Positions 23,001 through 34,900 of a stretch of 64,000 nt of DNA are shown one piece after another. The DNA is from Rallus limicola (Eukaryota > Chordata > Aves > Gruiformes > Rallidae). The stretch spans positions 35,201 through 99,200 of the forward strand of contig JAKCOZ010000658.1 in NCBI GenBank assembly GCA_022605955.1, given 5' to 3'. The notes under the pieces were generated by a model. The model searched no databases. It saw only the letters and a list, made by a program, of their open reading frames with translations, and had not been told where the DNA came from. Numbering within the stretch: position 1 is the first letter of the stretch; each line of letters opens with the position of its first letter. The translations under genes and the position numbers were made by a program.

Positions 23001-26000
23001 GCCAAAGTGACAGGGTCTGCTCGTGTGTCCTGTTAGGAGGTTTCAGACAAGCTATGCCTTTCAGGCCTAGCTTCTTTACTTTGGGAGTTATTGCTGGACG
23101 TTTAGCATGTTTTGAACTGCAGTCTGCTAGGGCCGAGAAAAGCACCGTAGGAGGTTCCAGGCATGTTCCCTCTTTCCAGGCAAAGGAAAAGGCTGAGAGC
23201 CAAAGTGACAGGGTCTGCTCGTGTGTCCTGTTAGGAGGTTTCAGACAAGCTATGCCTTTCAGGCCTAGCTTCTTTACTTTGGGAGTTATTGCTGGACGTG
23301 TAGCATGTTTTGAACTGCAGTCTGCTAGGGCCGAGAAAAGCACCGTAGGAGGTTCCAGGCATGTTCCCTCTTTCCAGGCAAAGGAAAAGGCTGAGAGCCA
23401 AAGTGACAGGGTCTGCTCGTGTGTCCTGTTAGGAGGTTTCAGACAAGCTATGCCTTTCAGGCCTAGCTTCTTTACTTTGGGAGTTATTGCTGGACGTTTA
23501 GCATGTTTTGAACTGCAGTCTGCTAGGGCCGAGGAAAGCACCGTAGGAGGTTCCAGGCATGTTCCCTCTTTCCAGGCAAAGGAAAAGGCTGAGAGCCAAA
23601 GTGACAGGGTCTGCTCGTGTGTCCTGTTAGGAGGTTTCAGACAAGCTATGCCTTTCAGGCCTAGCTTCTTTACTTTGGGAGTTATTGCTGGACGTTTAGC
23701 ATGTTTTGAACTGCAGTCTGCTAGGGCCGAGAAAAGCACCGTAGGAGGTTCCAGGCATGTTCCCTCTTTCCAGGCAAAGGAAAAGGCTGAGAGCCAAAGT
23801 GACAGGGTCTGCTCGTGTGTCCTGTTAGGAGGTTTCAGACAAGCTATGCCTTTCAGGCCTAGCTTCTTTACTTTGGGAGTTATTGCTGGACGTTTAGCAT
23901 GTTTTGAACTGCAGTCTGCTAGGGCCGAGAAAAGCACCGTAGGAGGTTCCAGGCATGTTCCCTCTTTCCAGGCAAAGGAAAAGGCTGAGAGCCAAAGTGA
24001 CAGGGTCTGCTCGTGTGTCCTGTTAGGAGGTTTCAGACAAGCTATGCCTTTCAGGCCTAGCTTCTTTACTTTGGGAGTTATTGCTGGACGTTTAGCATGT
24101 TTTGAACTGCAGTCTGCTAGGGCCGAGAAAAGCACCGTAGGAGGTTCCAGGCATGTTCCCTCTTTCCAGGCAAAGGAAAAGGCTGAGAACCAAAGTGACA
24201 GGGTCTGCTTGTGTGTCCTGTTAGGAGGTTTCAGACAAGCTATGCCTTTCAGGCCTATCTTCTTTACTTTTGGAGTTAATGCTGGACGTTTAGCATGTTT
24301 TGAACTGCAGTCTGCTAGGGCCGAGAAAAGCACCGTAGGAGGTTCCAGGCATGTTCCCTCTTTCCAGGCAAAGGAAAAGGCTGAGAGCCAAAGTGACAGG
24401 GTCTGCTCGTGTGTCCTGTCAGGAGGTTTCAGACAAGCTATGCCTTTCAGGCCTATCTTCTTTACTTTTGGAGTTAATGCTGGACGTTTAGCATGTTTTG
24501 AACTGCAGTCTGCTAGGGCCGAGAAAAGCACCGTAGGAGGTTCCAGGCATGTTCCCTCTTTCCAGGCAAAGGAAAAGGCTGAGAGCCAAAGTGACAGGGT
24601 CTGCTCGTGTGTCCTGTTAGGAGGTTTCAGACAAGCTATGCCTTTCAGGCCTAGCTTCTTTACTTTGGGAGTTATTGCTGGACGTTTAGCATGTTTTGAA
24701 CTGCAGTCTGCTAGGGCCGAGAAAAGCACCGTAGGAGGTTCCAGGCATGTTCCCTCTTTCCAGGCAAAGGAAAAGGCTGAGAGCCAAAGTGACAGGGTCT
24801 GCTCGTGTGTCCTGTTAGGAGGTTTCAGACAAGCTATGCCTTTCAGGCCTAGCTTCTTTATTTTGGAAGTTATTGCTGGACGTTTAGCATGTTTTGAACT
24901 GCAGTCTGCTAGGGCCGAGAAAAGCACCGTAGGAGGTTCCAGGCATGTTCCCTCTTTCCAGGCAAAGGAAAAGGCTGAGAGCCAAAGTGACAGGGTCTGC
25001 TCGTGTGTCCTGTTAGGAGGTTTCAGACAAGCTATGCCTTTCAGGCCTCGCTTCTTTTCTTTGGGAGTTATTGCTGGACGTTTAGCATGTTTTGAACTGC
25101 AGTCTGCTAGGGCCGAGAAAAGCACCGTAGGAGGTTCCAGGCATGTTCCCTCTTTCCAGGCAAAGGAAAAGGCTGAGAGCCAAAGTGACAGGGTCTGCTC
25201 GTGTGTCCTGTTAGGAGGTTTCAGACAAGCTATGCCTTTCAGGCCTAGCTTCTTTACTTTGGGAGTTATTGCTGGACGTTTAGCATGTTTTGAACTGCAG
25301 TCTGCTAGGGCCGAGAAAAGCACCGTAGGAGGTTCCAGGCATGTTCCCTCTTTCCAGGCAAAGGAAAAGGCTGAGAGCCAAAGTGACAGGGTCTGCTCGT
25401 GTGTCCTGTTAGGAGGTTTCAGACAAGCTATGCCTTTCAGGCCTAGCTTCTTTACTTTGGGAGTTATTGCTGGACGTTTAGCATGTTTTGAACTGCAGTC
25501 TGCTAGGGCCGAGAAAAGCACCGTAGGAGGTTCCAGGCATGTTCCCTCTTTCCAGGCAAAGGAAAAGGCTGAGAGCCAAAGTGACAGGGTCTGCTCGTGT
25601 GTCCTATCAGGAGGTTTCAGACAAGCTATGCCTTTCAGGCCTATCTTCTTTACTTTTGGAGTTAATGCTGGACGTTTAGCATGTTTTGAACTGCAGTCTG
25701 CTAGGGCCGAGAAAAGCACCGTAGGAGGTTCCAGGCATGTTCCCTCTTTCCAGGCAAAGGAAAAGGCTGAGAGCCAAAGTGACAGGGTCTGCTCGTGTGT
25801 CCTGTTAGGAGGTTTCAGACGAGCTATGCCTTTCAGGCCTAGCTTCTTTACTTTGGGAGTTATTGCTGGACGTTTAGCATGTTTTGAACTGCAGTCTGCT
25901 AGGGCCGAGAAAAGCACCGTAGGAGGTTCCAGGCATGTTCCCTCTTTCCAGGCAAAGGAAAAGGCTGAGAGCCAAAGTGACAGGGTCTGCTCGTGTGTCC

Positions 26001-26419
26001 TGTTAGGAGGTTTCAGACAAGCTATGCCTTTCAGGCCTAGCTTCTTTACTTTGGGAGTTATTGCTGGACGTTTAGCATGTTTTGAACTGCAGTCTGCTAG
26101 GGCCGAGAAAAGCACCGTAGGAGGTTCCAGGCATGTTCCCTCTTTCCAGGCAAAGGAAAAGGCTGAGAGCCAAAGTGACAGGGTCTGCTCGTGTGTCCTG
26201 TTAGGAGGTTTCAGACAAGCTATGCCTTTCAGGCCTAGCTTCTTTACTTTGGGAGTTATTGCTGGACGTTTAGCATGTTTTGAACTGCAGTCTGCTAGGG
26301 CCGAGAAAAGCACCGTAGGAGGTTCCAGGCATGTTCCCTCTTTCCAGGCAAAGGAAAAGGCTGAGAGCCAAAGTGACAGGGTCTGCTCGTGTGTCCTGTT
26401 AGGAGGTTTCAGACAAGCT
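20084..26419 (+). repeat. 32-unit higher-order repeat, copy 1 (units 102-133)
   Basis: It opens with unit 102, which combines TTAGAAG (G30A, G32A) with the phase 63 GAC form. It continues with a T-to-G near phase 161 (unit 103), CCTTTAAGG plus CAGGCTCTG (106), T179C (112 and 113), G30T (114), AATTGCACTC (115), a silent AAAGCT (116), T49G (118), GAGGAAAGC (119), G146A with C167T (122), the G17T/G30T/T38A triple (123 and 124), C26T/G32A (126), CCTCGC with TTCTTTTC (127), CTATCAGG (129), and the triple with A194G (130), then three consensus units. All these recur in copies 2 and 3. A C-to-G change in unit 111 (21982) is private. Confidence 0.9.
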
Positions 26420-29400
26420 ATGCCTTTCAGGCCTAGCTTCTTTACTTTAGAAGTTATTGCTGGACGTTTAGCATGTTTTGACCTGCAGTCTGCTAGGGCC
26501 GAGAAAAGCACCGTAGGAGGTTCCAGGCATGTTCCCTCTTTCCAGGCAAAGGAAAAGGCTGAGAGCCAAAGTGACAGGGTCTGCTCGTGTGTCCTGTTAG
26601 GAGGTTTCAGACAAGCTATGCCTTTCAGGCCTAGCTTCTTTACTTTGGGAGTTATTGCTGGACGTTTAGCATGTTTTGAACTGCAGTCTGCTAGGGCCGA
26701 GAAAAGCACCGTAGGAGGTTCCAGGCATGTTCCCTCTTTCCAGGCAAAGGAAAAGGCTGAGAGCCAAAGTGACAGGGGCTGCTCGTGTGTCCTGTTAGGA
26801 GGTTTCAGACAAGCTATGCCTTTCAGGCCTAGCTTCTTTACTTTGGGAGTTATTGCTGGACGTTTAGCATGTTTTGAACTGCAGTCTGCTAGGGCCGAGA
26901 AAAGCACCGTAGGAGGTTCCAGGCATGTTCCCTCTTTCCAGGCAAAGGAAAAGGCTGAGAGCCAAAGTGACAGGGTCTGCTCGTGTGTCCTGTTAGGAGG
27001 TTTCAGACAAGCTATGCCTTTCAGGCCTAGCTTCTTTACTTTGGGAGTTATTGCTGGACGTTTAGCATGTTTTGAACTGCAGTCTGCTAGGGCCGAGAAA
27101 AGCACCGTAGGAGGTTCCAGGCATGTTCCCTCTTTCCAGGCAAAGGAAAAGGCTGAGAGCCAAAGTGACAGGGTCTGCTCGTGTGTCCTGTTAGGAGGTT
27201 TCAGACAAGCTATGCCTTTAAGGCCTAGCTTCTTTACTTTGGGAGTTATTGCTGGACGTTTAGCATGTTTTGAACTGCAGTCTGCTAGGGCCGAGAAAAG
27301 CACCGTAGGAGGTTCCAGGCATGTTCCCTCTTTCCAGGCAAAGGAAAAGGCTGAGAGCCAAAGTGACAGGCTCTGCTCGTGTGTCCTGTTAGGAGGTTTC
27401 AGACAAGCTATGCCTTTCAGGCCTAGCTTCTTTACTTTGGGAGTTATTGCTGGACGTTTAGCATGTTTTGAACTGCAGTCTGCTAGGGCCGAGAAAAGCA
27501 CCGTAGGAGGTTCCAGGCATGTTCCCTCTTTCCAGGCAAAGGAAAAGGCTGAGAGCCAAAGTGACAGGGTCTGCTCGTGTGTCCTGTTAGGAGGTTTCAG
27601 ACAAGCTATGCCTTTCAGGCCTAGCTTCTTTACTTTGGGAGTTATTGCTGGACGTTTAGCATGTTTTGAACTGCAGTCTGCTAGGGCCGAGAAAAGCACC
27701 GTAGGAGGTTCCAGGCATGTTCCCTCTTTCCAGGCAAAGGAAAAGGCTGAGAGCCAAAGTGACAGGGTCTGCTCGTGTGTCCTGTTAGGAGGTTTCAGAC
27801 AAGCTATGCCTTTCAGGCCTAGCTTCTTTACTTTGGGAGTTATTGCTGGACGTTTAGCATGTTTTGAACTGCAGTCTGCTAGGGCCGAGAAAAGCACCGT
27901 AGGAGGTTCCAGGCATGTTCCCTCTTTCCAGGCAAAGGAAAAGGCTGAGAGCCAAAGTGACAGGGTCTGCTCGTGTGTCCTGTTAGGAGGTTTCAGACAA
28001 GCTATGCCTTTCAGGCCTAGCTTCTTTACTTTGGGAGTTATTGCTGGACGTTTAGCATGTTTTGAACTGCAGTCTGCTAGGGCCGAGAAAAGCACCGTAG
28101 GAGGTTCCAGGCATGTTCCCTCTTTCCAGGCAAAGGAAAAGGCTGAGAGCCAAAGTGACAGGGTCTGCTCGTGTGTCCTGTTAGGAGGTTTCAGACAAGC
28201 TATGCCTTTCAGGCCTAGCTTCTTTACTTTGGGAGTTATTGCTGGACGTTTAGCATGTTTTGAACTGCAGTCTGCTAGGGCCGAGAAAAGCACCGTAGGA
28301 GGTTCCAGGCATGTTCCCTCTTTCCAGGCAAAGGAAAAGGCTGAGAGCCAAAGTGACAGGGTCTGCTCGTGTGTCCTGTTAGGAGGTTTCAGACAAGCTA
28401 TGCCTTTCAGGCCTAGCTTCTTTACTTTGGGAGTTATTGCTGGACGTTTAGCATGTTTTGAACTGCAGTCTGCTAGGGCCGAGAAAAGCACCGTAGGAGG
28501 TTCCAGGCATGTTCCCTCTTTCCAGGCAAAGGAAAAGGCTGAGAGCCAAAGTGACAGGGTCTGCTCGTGTGTCCTGTCAGGAGGTTTCAGACAAGCTATG
28601 CCTTTCAGGCCTAGCTTCTTTACTTTGGGAGTTATTGCTGGACGTTTAGCATGTTTTGAACTGCAGTCTGCTAGGGCCGAGAAAAGCACCGTAGGAGGTT
28701 CCAGGCATGTTCCCTCTTTCCAGGCAAAGGAAAAGGCTGAGAGCCAAAGTGACAGGGTCTGCTCGTGTGTCCTGTTAGGAGGTTTCAGACAAGCTATGCC
28801 TTTCAGGCCTAGCTTCTTTACTTTGGGAGTTATTGCTGGACGTTTAGCATGTTTTGAATTGCACTCTGCTAGGGCCGAGAAAAGCACCGTAGGAGGTTCC
28901 AGGCATGTTCCCTCTTTCCAGGCAAAGGAAAAGGCTGAGAGCCAAAGTGACAGGGTCTGCTCGTGTGTCCTGTTAGGAGGTTTCAGACAAGCTATGCCTT
29001 TCAGGCCTAGCTTCTTTACTTTGGGAGTTATTGCTGGACGTTTAGCATGTTTTGAACTGCAGTCTGCTAGGGCCGAGAAAAGCACCGTAGGAGGTTCCAG
29101 GCATGTTCCCTCTTTCCAGGCAAAGGAAAAAGCTGAGAGCCAAAGTGACAGGGTCTGCTCGTGTGTCCTGTTAGGAGGTTTCAGACAAGCTATGCCTTTC
29201 AGGCCTAGCTTCTTTACTTTGGGAGTTATTGCTGGACGTTTAGCATGTTTTGAACTGCAGTCTGCTAGGGCCGAGAAAAGCACCGTAGTAGGTTCCAGGC
29301 ATGTTCCCTCTTTCCAGGCAAAGGAAAAGGCTGAGAGCCAAAGTGACAGGGTCTGCTCGTGTGTCCTGTTAGGAGGTTTCAGACAAGCTATGCCTTTCAG

Positions 29401-31963
29401 GCCTAGCTTCTTTACTTTGGGAGTTATTGCTGGACGTGTAGCATGTTTTGAACTGCAGTCTGCTAGGGCCGAGAAAAGCACCGTAGGAGGTTCCAGGCAT
29501 GTTCCCTCTTTCCAGGCAAAGGAAAAGGCTGAGAGCCAAAGTGACAGGGTCTGCTCGTGTGTCCTGTTAGGAGGTTTCAGACAAGCTATGCCTTTCAGGC
29601 CTAGCTTCTTTACTTTGGGAGTTATTGCTGGACGTTTAGCATGTTTTGAACTGCAGTCTGCTAGGGCCGAGGAAAGCACCGTAGGAGGTTCCAGGCATGT
29701 TCCCTCTTTCCAGGCAAAGGAAAAGGCTGAGAGCCAAAGTGACAGGGTCTGCTCGTGTGTCCTGTTAGGAGGTTTCAGACAAGCTATGCCTTTCAGGCCT
29801 AGCTTCTTTACTTTGGGAGTTATTGCTGGACGTTTAGCATGTTTTGAACTGCAGTCTGCTAGGGCCGAGAAAAGCACCGTAGGAGGTTCCAGGCATGTTC
29901 CCTCTTTCCAGGCAAAGGAAAAGGCTGAGAGCCAAAGTGACAGGGTCTGCTCGTGTGTCCTGTTAGGAGGTTTCAGACAAGCTATGCCTTTCAGGCCTAG
30001 CTTCTTTACTTTGGGAGTTATTGCTGGACGTTTAGCATGTTTTGAACTGCAGTCTGCTAGGGCCGAGAAAAGCACCGTAGGAGGTTCCAGGCATGTTCCC
30101 TCTTTCCAGGCAAAGGAAAAGGCTGAGAGCCAAAGTGACAGGGTCTGCTCGTGTGTCCTGTTAGGAGGTTTCAGACAAGCTATGCCTTTCAGGCCTAGCT
30201 TCTTTACTTTGGGAGTTATTGCTGGACGTTTAGCATGTTTTGAACTGCAGTCTGCTAGGGCCGAGAAAAGCACCGTAGGAGGTTCCAGGCATGTTCCCTC
30301 TTTCCAGGCAAAGGAAAAGGCTGAGAACCAAAGTGACAGGGTCTGCTTGTGTGTCCTGTTAGGAGGTTTCAGACAAGCTATGCCTTTCAGGCCTATCTTC
30401 TTTACTTTTGGAGTTAATGCTGGACGTTTAGCATGTTTTGAACTGCAGTCTGCTAGGGCCGAGAAAAGCACCGTAGGAGGTTCCAGGCATGTTCCCTCTT
30501 TCCAGGCAAAGGAAAAGGCTGAGAGCCAAAGTGACAGGGTCTGCTCGTGTGTCCTGTTAGGAGGTTTCAGACAAGCTATGCCTTTCAGGCCTAGCTTCTT
30601 TACTTTGGGAGTTATTGCTGGACGTTTAGCATGTTTTGAACTGCAGTCTGCTAGGGCCGAGAAAAGCACCGTAGGAGGTTCCAGGCATGTTCCCTCTTTC
30701 CAGGCAAAGGAAAAGGCTGAGAGCCAAAGTGACAGGGTCTGCTCGTGTGTCCTGTTAGGAGGTTTCAGACAAGCTATGCCTTTCAGGCCTAGCTTCTTTA
30801 CTTTGGGAGTTATTGCTGGACGTTTAGCATGTTTTGAACTGCAGTCTGCTAGGGCCGAGAAAAGCACCGTAGGAGGTTCCAGGCATGTTCCCTCTTTCCA
30901 GGCAAAGGAAAAGGCTGAGAGCCAAAGTGACAGGGTCTGCTCGTGTGTCCTGTTAGGAGGTTTCAGACAAGCTATGCCTTTCAGGCCTAGCTTCTTTACT
31001 TTGGGAGTTATTGCTGGACGTTTAGCATGTTTTGAACTGCAGTCTGCTAGGGCCGAGAAAAGCACCGTAGGAGGTTCCAGGCATGTTCCCTCTTTCCAGG
31101 CAAAGGAAAAGGCTGAGAGCCAAAGTGACAGGGTCTGCTCGTGTGTCCTATCAGGAGGTTTCAGACAAGCTATGCCTTTCAGGCCTATCTTCTTTACTTT
31201 TGGAGTTAATGCTGGACGTTTAGCATGTTTTGAACTGCAGTCTGCTAGGGCCGAGAAAAGCACCGTAGGAGGTTCCAGGCATGTTCCCTCTTTCCAGGCA
31301 AAGGAAAAGGCTGAGAGCCAAAGTGACAGGGTCTGCTCGTGTGTCCTGTTAGGAGGTTTCAGACGAGCTATGCCTTTCAGGCCTAGCTTCTTTACTTTGG
31401 GAGTTATTGCTGGACGTTTAGCATGTTTTGAACTGCAGTCTGCTAGGGCCGAGAAAAGCACCGTAGGAGGTTCCAGGCATGTTCCCTCTTTCCAGGCAAA
31501 GGAAAAGGCTGAGAGCCAAAGTGACAGGGTCTGCTCGTGTGTCCTGTTAGGAGGTTTCAGACAAGCTATGCCTTTCAGGCCTAGCTTCTTTACTTTGGGA
31601 GTTATTGCTGGACGTTTAGCATGTTTTGAACTGCAGTCTGCTAGGGCCGAGAAAAGCACCGTAGGAGGTTCCAGGCATGTTCCCTCTTTCCAGGCAAAGG
31701 AAAAGGCTGAGAGCCAAAGTGACAGGGTCTGCTCGTGTGTCCTGTTAGGAGGTTTCAGACAAGCTATGCCTTTCAGGCCTAGCTTCTTTACTTTGGGAGT
31801 TATTGCTGGACGTTTAGCATGTTTTGAACTGCAGTCTGCTAGGGCCGAGAAAAGCACCGTAGGAGGTTCCAGGCATGTTCCCTCTTTCCAGGCAAAGGAA
31901 AAGGCTGAGAGCCAAAGTGACAGGGTCTGCTCGTGTGTCCTGTTAGGAGGTTTCAGACAAGCT
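26420..31963 (+). repeat. 32-unit higher-order repeat, copy 2, shortened to 28 units (units 134-161)
   Basis: Markers start in register with copy 1 at +32 units (TTAGAAG at 26447, CCTTTAAGG at 27217, CAGGCTCTG at 27367). The offset falls to 31 by AATTGCACTC (28857) and to 28 by CTATCAGG (31147). The missing units are one near the T179C/G30T pair, one of the two triple-variant units, and the adjacent pair C26T/G32A plus CCTCGC. So this copy lost four units in three events, each an exact multiple of 198 bp. It shares G98T (unit 148) with copy 3 but not with copy 1. Confidence 0.9.
28598..28795 (+). repeat. Chimeric satellite unit marking a deletion (unit 145)
   Basis: HOR copies 1 and 3 have two successive units here: one with consensus G30 and T179C, the next with G30T and consensus T179. 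Copy 2 has a single unit with consensus G at phase 30 (28627) and consensus T at phase 179 (28776). This is the left part of the first unit joined to the right part of the second. The crossover lies between those two positions. A reversion of both markers is the less simple alternative. Confidence 0.65.
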
Positions 31964-34900
31964 ATGCCTTTCAGGCCTAGCTTCTTTACTTTAGAAGTTA
32001 TTGCTGGACGTTTAGCATGTTTTGACCTGCAGTCTGCTAGGGCCGAGAAAAGCACCGTAGGAGGTTCCAGGCATGTTCCCTCTTTCCAGGCAAAGGAAAA
32101 GGCTGAGAGCCAAAGTGACAGGGTCTGCTCGTGTGTCCTGTTAGGAGGTTTCAGACAAGCTATGCCTTTCAGGCCTAGCTTCTTTACTTTGGGAGTTATT
32201 GCTGGACGTTTAGCATGTTTTGAACTGCAGTCTGCTAGGGCCGAGAAAAGCACCGTAGGAGGTTCCAGGCATGTTCCCTCTTTCCAGGCAAAGGAAAAGG
32301 CTGAGAGCCAAAGTGACAGGGGCTGCTCGTGTGTCCTGTTAGGAGGTTTCAGACAAGCTATGCCTTTCAGGCCTAGCTTCTTTACTTTGGGAGTTATTGC
32401 TGGACGTTTAGCATGTTTTGAACTGCAGTCTGCTAGGGCCGAGAAAAGCACCGTAGGAGGTTCCAGGCATGTTCCCTCTTTCCAGGCAAAGGAAAAGGCT
32501 GAGAGCCAAAGTGACAGGGTCTGCTCGTGTGTCCTGTTAGGAGGTTTCAGACAAGCTATGCCTTTCAGGCCTAGCTTCTTTACTTTGGGAGTTATTGCTG
32601 GACGTTTAGCATGTTTTGAACTGCAGTCTGCTAGGGCCGAGAAAAGCACCGTAGGAGGTTCCAGGCATGTTCCCTCTTTCCAGGCAAAGGAAAAGGCTGA
32701 GAGCCAAAGTGACAGGGTCTGCTCGTGTGTCCTGTTAGGAGGTTTCAGACAAGCTATGCCTTTAAGGCCTAGCTTCTTTACTTTGGGAGTTATTGCTGGA
32801 CGTTTAGCATGTTTTGAACTGCAGTCTGCTAGGGCCGAGAAAAGCGCCGTAGGAGGTTCCAGGCATGTTCCCTCTTTCCAGGCAAAGGAAAAGGCTGAGA
32901 GCCAAAGTGACAGGCTCTGCTCGTGTGTCCTGTTAGGAGGTTTCAGACAAGCTATGCCTTTCAGGCCTAGCTTCTTTACTTTGGGAGTTATTGCTGGACG
33001 TTTAGCATGTTTTGAACTGCAGTCTGCTAGGGCCGAGAAAAGCACCGTAGGAGGTTCCAGGCATGTTCCCTCTTTCCAGGCAAAGGAAAAGGCTGAGAGC
33101 CAAAGTGACAGGGTCTGCTCGTGTGTCCTGTTAGGAGGTTTCAGACAAGCTATGCCTTTCAGGCCTAGCTTCTTTACTTTGGGAGTTATTGCTGGACGTT
33201 TAGCATGTTTTGAACTGCAGTCTGCTAGGGCCGAGAAAAGCACCGTAGGAGGTTCCAGGCATGTTCCCTCTTTCCAGGCAAAGGAAAAGGCTGAGAGCCA
33301 AAGTGACAGGGTCTGCTCGTGTGTCCTGTTAGGAGGTTTCAGACAAGCTATGCCTTTCAGGCCTAGCTTCTTTACTTTGGGAGTTATTGCTGGACGTTTA
33401 GCATGTTTTGAACTGCAGTCTGCTAGGGCCGAGAAAAGCACCGTAGGAGGTTCCAGGCATGTTCCCTCTTTCCAGGCAAAGGAAAAGGCTGAGAGCCAAA
33501 GTGACAGGGTCTGCTCGTGTGTCCTGTTAGGAGGTTTCAGACAAGCTATGCCTTTCAGGCCTAGCTTCTTTACTTTGGGAGTTATTGCTGGACGTTTAGC
33601 ATGTTTTGAACTGCAGTCTGCTAGGGCCGAGAAAAGCATCGTAGGAGGTTCCAGGCATGTTCCCTCTTTCCAGGCAAAGGAAAAGGCTGAGAGCCAAAGT
33701 GACAGGGTCTGCTCGTGTGTCCTGTTAGGAGGTTTCAGACAAGCTATGCCTTTCAGGCCTAGCTTCTTTACTTTGGGAGTTATTGCTGGACGTTTAGCAT
33801 GTTTTGAACTGCAGTCTGCTAGGGCCGAGAAAAGCACCGTAGGAGGTTCCAGGCATGTTCCCTCTTTCCAGGCAAAGGAAAAGGCTGAGAGCCAAAGTGA
33901 CAGGGTCTGCTCGTGTGTCCTGTTAGGAGGTTTCAGACAAGCTATGCCTTTCAGGCCTAGCTTCTTTACTTTGGGAGTTATTGCTGGACGTTTAGCATGT
34001 TTTGAACTGCAGTCTGCTAGGGCCGAGAAAAGCACCGTAGGAGGTTCCAGGCATGTTCCCTCTTTCCAGGCAAAGGAAAAGGCTGAGAGCCAAAGTGACA
34101 GGGTCTGCTCGTGTGTCCTGTCAGGAGGTTTCAGACAAGCTATGCCTTTCAGGCCTAGCTTCTTTACTTTGGGAGTTATTGCTGGACGTTTAGCATGTTT
34201 TGAACTGCAGTCTGCTAGGGCCGAGAAAAGCACCGTAGGAGGTTCCAGGCATGTTCCCTCTTTCCAGGCAAAGGAAAAGGCTGAGAGCCAAAGTGACAGG
34301 GTCTGCTCGTGTGTCCTGTCAGGAGGTTTCAGACAAGCTATGCCTTTCAGGCCTAGCTTCTTTACTTTTGGAGTTATTGCTGGACGTTTAGCATGTTTTG
34401 AACTGCAGTCTGCTAGGGCCGAGAAAAGCACCGTAGGAGGTTCCAGGCATGTTCCCTCTTTCCAGGCAAAGGAAAAGGCTGAGAGCCAAAGTGACAGGGT
34501 CTGCTCGTGTGTCCTGTTAGGAGGTTTCAGACAAGCTATGCCTTTCAGGCCTAGCTTCTTTACTTTGGGAGTTATTGCTGGACGTTTAGCATGTTTTGAA
34601 TTGCACTCTGCTAGGGCCGAGAAAAGCACCGTAGGAGGTTCCAGGCATGTTCCCTCTTTCCAGGCAAAGGAAAAGGCTGAGAGCCAAAGTGACAGGGTCT
34701 GCTCGTGTGTCCTGTTAGGAGGTTTCAGACAAGCTATGCCTTTCAGGCCTAGCTTCTTTACTTTGGGAGTTATTGCTGGACGTTTAGCATGTTTTGAACT
34801 GCAGTCTGCTAGGGCCGAGAAAAGCACCGTAGGAGGTTCCAGGCATGTTCCCTCTTTCCAGGCAAAGGAAAAAGCTGAGAGCCAAAGTGACAGGGTCTGC

